From: JACVRW01 sp036519295
GTDB lineage: Bacteria > Actinomycetota > Thermoleophilia > Solirubrobacterales > Thermoleophilaceae
Length of the DNA stretch: 64,000 nucleotides
Direction of reading: 5' to 3'
Assembly (NCBI GenBank): GCA_036519295.1
Contig: DATDLN010000237.1
Coordinates: forward strand, 9,728 to 73,727
Part shown: piece after piece, positions 61,761 through 64,000 of the stretch
Layout: the number at the start of each line of letters is the position of its first letter
Numbering within the stretch: the stretch's first letter is position 1
Made by a program: the position numbers and the translations under genes
Notes under the pieces: generated by a model
Seen by the model: only the letters and a program-made list of their open reading frames with translations
Database searches by the model: none
What the model was told of the DNA's origin: nothing

Positions 61761-62426
61761 ATGCCCTGCCGTTTCATGAGACGCCGCCGTCCAGCCCGCG
61801 ATTTGCGCATCGCCATCGACTGCATGCCGCTTTCCACGCGCGTGGCGATGCTCCAGGGCATCGGGGCGAACCGGATCATCGTCGGCGCGTACACGGACCG
61901 GGCCGGTGGCGTCTGCCCGATGCTGGCGGCCCACCGGAACGGCGGGCGCACCACCCTCGCCAGCTTCGCCCGCGCGTGGGACCGCTACACGGGCGCCCGT
62001 CGCCGCCCGCGGCCCGCGACCGCGCGAGAGCTGAACGCTCTGCGGGTCATGCTCGAAGCCAGCATCGCCCTCGAGCACACGCCGCCGCTGGAGAAGCCGC
62101 GCCATCGGAGGCGGGAGACGGCCGAGCGGCACCGCGCCCGCGAGCTGCGCCACCGGCCCGGCTGGGCGTGGCTCCGTCCCTTCCGTCGCCTCGACGGCTA
62201 TGACCGCGCGGTGGGGGAGCTAGACGTCCGTGTCACCGGGCCGGATGAACTGGATCTCGGGCACGATGCACGCCCTCGAGGTGCGCAGCAGGTAGCGGAC
62301 CGCCTCGGCGATGTCCTCGGGGCGGATCATCTCGTCCTTCGGGACCTGACCCTCGATCCAGTCGGTCATCGCCGTCGCGACGAAGCCCGGGCAGAGCGCC
62401 GTTACCTGGATGCCCTCGTGCGATAG
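61761..62426 (+). CDS. Conserved hypothetical protein with overlapping 3' end
   Basis: A 221-residue frame from an ATG at 61761 (MPCRFMRRRRPARDLRIAID). The segment IGANRIIVGAYTDRAGGVCP then MLAAHRNGGRTTLASFARAW is conserved in actinobacteria in my recollection, with no known function. The family usually stops near DGYDRAVGEL, but here no in-frame stop occurs and the frame runs 207 bp into the SDR gene on the other strand. The true end may be about 62225 if a stop was lost; the overlapping tail looks antisense. Confidence 0.55.
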   Translation: MPCRFMRRRRPARDLRIAIDCMPLSTRVAMLQGIGANRIIVGAYTDRAGGVCPMLAAHRNGGRTTLASFARAWDRYTGARRRPRPATARELNALRVMLEASIALEHTPPLEKPRHRRRETAERHRARELRHRPGWAWLRPFRRLDGYDRAVGELDVRVTGPDELDLGHDARPRGAQQVADRLGDVLGADHLVLRDLTLDPVGHRRRDEARAERRYLDALVR

Positions 62427-62942
62427 CTCCTTGTGGAGGGCCTGGCTGAGGCCCACCACGCCGGCTTTCGTCGCCGAGTAGGCGGCGAGCCATCCTTGAC
62501 CGTGCTTGCCAGCGATCGAGGCGGTGTTGACCATCAGCGCCTTGCCATGCTCGGCTCCCGCATCCTTCAGCATCGGGATGCTCTCGCGCGCGACCAGATA
62601 GACGGCGCGGAGGTTCACGTCGAGCTGGAGGTCCAGCTTCTTCGTCTCCGTGTCGGCGACCGGCGCGCCGATGCCGAGGCCGGCGTTGTTGGCGAGCACG
62701 TCGAGGCGGCCGAACCGCTCCCGGTGTGCAGCCACAACCTTCTTGATCTCGTCCTCCTCCGCCATGTTGGCGGCGACGGAGAGCACGGCGATGCCCTCGT
62801 CCCGAAGCCCCTGCGCGGCGGACTCGAGCTTCTCCGGCCGGCGGGCGGCCACGGTCACGCCATAGCCGTCCTGCCCCAAGGCTCTGGCGATGGCCAGGCC
62901 GATCCCACTCGATCCTCCGGTGATGAGGGCTGCGCGCGCCAC
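62220..62942 (-). CDS. Short-chain dehydrogenase/reductase
   Basis: A 240-residue classical SDR. The NAD(P) motif is ALITGGSSGIGLAIARAL, then LANNAGLGIGAP (NAG), MVNTASIAGKHGQGW and the catalytic YSATK in WLAAYSATKAGVVGLSQAL. The ARRPEK segment after the second strand suggests NADP preference. The C-terminal part (PEDIAEAVRYLL) is typical. Substrate unknown; it is a single gene convergent with the unknown protein at 61761. Confidence 0.93.
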   Translation of the reverse strand: MARAALITGGSSGIGLAIARALGQDGYGVTVAARRPEKLESAAQGLRDEGIAVLSVAANMAEEDEIKKVVAAHRERFGRLDVLANNAGLGIGAPVADTETKKLDLQLDVNLRAVYLVARESIPMLKDAGAEHGKALMVNTASIAGKHGQGWLAAYSATKAGVVGLSQALHKELSHEGIQVTALCPGFVATAMTDWIEGQVPKDEMIRPEDIAEAVRYLLRTSRACIVPEIQFIRPGDTDV

Positions 62943-63020
62943 GGCGCCGGAACCCTATTTGAACGCTCCGTTAAGGCGGCGCCTACCCTGGGGAGCGTCT
63001 CCTAGCCTTCGCTGCTCCTG

Positions 63021-64000
63021 TGAGCCGCCCCCTCTCGATCGTAGTCGTCGTCCTGTTTGCCTGCGCGCTTCTCGCTGGCTGTGGGGGAGACGACGGGGAG
63101 GAGGCGGGAAGCAAGCCGCCGCCCGCGGCGGATCCGGCGGAGTTCCCGAAGGCAAACGGCCAGACGCTGGCCGCGCTGCGCGAGGGACTCGGCGAGGGGG
63201 GACCCGTGCTCGCACCCTCTGTTCTGGATCTCACCACGGGCGACAATCGCTTTGGCTTCGGCCTGTTCGAGCGCGACCGCTCTCAGATAGCCGACGCTTC
63301 GGTGGTGCTCTACGTCGCGCCCGCCGGGGGCGGCGCCGCCAAGGGACCGTACGTGGCCCGTTACGAGTCGCTCGAGGTCAAGCCACAGTTCCTGAGCCGC
63401 ATCTCGGCGCAGGATCCGGATTCGGCGAAGTCGGTCTACGTCGCGGACATCCCGTTCGACAAGCCGGGCAAGTACGAGGTGCTTGGCATCGCCCGGCTCG
63501 ATGACCGCCTGGTCGCGGCCACGACCGCGAGCGGTCCGATCACCATCGTGAAGCCCCAGGACGATCCCGTGCCCCGGGTGGGCGCGCCGGCCCCTCGCAT
63601 CCACACGCCCACCAAGGAGGACGTCGGCGGCGACATCGCCTCCATCGACACGCGCATTCCGCCGTCGACGATGCACGAGGCCGACTTCGCCGACGTGATC
63701 GGAAGGAAGCCGGTGGTGCTCCTCTTCGCCACCCCCGCGCTGTGCCAGAGCCGGGTGTGCGGCCCCGTCGTGGACATCGCCGAGCAGGTGAAGGCCGACC
63801 ATGAAGGGGACGCCGACTTCATCCACATGGAGATCTACCGCGGCAACTCGATCGACAAGGGCTTCCGTCCACAGGTGGCCGCCTTCGGGCTCCCGACCGA
63901 GCCGTGGCTCTTCGCGATCGACAGGCAGGGCAAGGTGGCGGCACGCATCGAGGGGCCGTTCAGCCCCGGCGAGCTCGAGGACGCGCTCGCCAAGGCGACG
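63021..64000 (+). CDS. Thioredoxin-fold lipoprotein, cut by the window edge
   Basis: At least 326 residues from a GTG at 63021, running off the right edge. The N-terminus is a lipoprotein signal (LSIVVVVLFACALLAGC, Cys 21). A beta-rich domain (about residues 40-180) is followed by a thioredoxin-like domain with LFATPALCQSRVCGPVVDI (C-x4-C) and FGLPTEPWLFAIDRQGKVAA. The C-x4-C spacing differs from thioredoxin (C-x2-C) and recalls SCO1-like or extracytoplasmic thiol proteins. The end is not visible. Confidence 0.8.

Overview
The window comes from a high-GC bacterium with very strong G/C third-position bias, many GTG and TTG starts, and dense operons joined by 4-bp overlaps (ATGA, GTGA, TTGA). 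The gene set includes an RpoD without region 1.1 directly behind dnaG, CsoR, an F420-type LLM oxidoreductase, a TlyA rRNA methylase and partner-switching phosphatase/kinase genes. Together these point to Actinomycetota, most likely the Thermoleophilia/Solirubrobacterales branch. That placement is inferred from gene content and protein style, not from a marker-gene comparison.

Layout. 0-7.6 kb: an M48 protease, DUF72, two metallo-beta-lactamase-fold hydrolases, a SpoIIE phosphatase with an anti-sigma type ATPase, and a UPF0158-nucleotidyltransferase/HEPN pair. 7.6-11.7 kb: two tandem paralogous operons, each made of a small proline-rich single-pass membrane protein and a membrane-anchored pseudokinase; this is the strongest candidate for an undescribed system. 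12-14 kb: a degraded small secreted gene and a double-resolvase-domain protein lacking key catalytic residues. 14.2-18.2 kb: efp-nusB-xseB-like-ispA-dxs, linking translation, transcription and isoprenoid precursor supply. 18.2-20.2 kb: OsmC and a secreted M1 aminopeptidase. 20.35-26.5 kb: a putative integrated element with 18-bp direct repeats at its ends, paired inner repeats, an HNH endonuclease, a methyltransferase, two unknown proteins, a broken plasmid-type ATPase and a frameshifted tyrosine integrase.

26.5-43.1 kb is mostly housekeeping: tlyA-nadK-recN, pyrG, an ArsC-like phosphatase, an M20 peptidase-Nudix-xerD-mutM run, a methyltransferase with a glutaredoxin, recO and pyruvate phosphate dikinase. 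pyrG and recO are preceded by related hairpin-containing repeats of about 115-130 bp. 43-45.8 kb holds a TetR regulator divergent from a secreted beta-helix protein, then a lipoprotein. 46-50.6 kb is dgt-dnaG-rpoD, an HNH protein and tRNA-Asn. 50.7-59.2 kb is an envelope region: a serine hydrolase, MoxR-DUF58-VWA, a divergent OmpR-type two-component pair, then HtrA with a second VWA protein. 59.2-64 kb has CsoR with its own palindromic operator, a GT-B glycosyltransferase that seems to start at CTG, an LLM oxidoreductase, an unknown protein, an SDR and a partial thioredoxin-like lipoprotein.

No CRISPR array, rRNA gene or insertion sequence was seen. Several genes carry frame disruptions (positions about 12.0-12.3, 24.4, 26.2 and 36.6 kb). 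They may be real decay or assembly error, and the sequence alone cannot decide.
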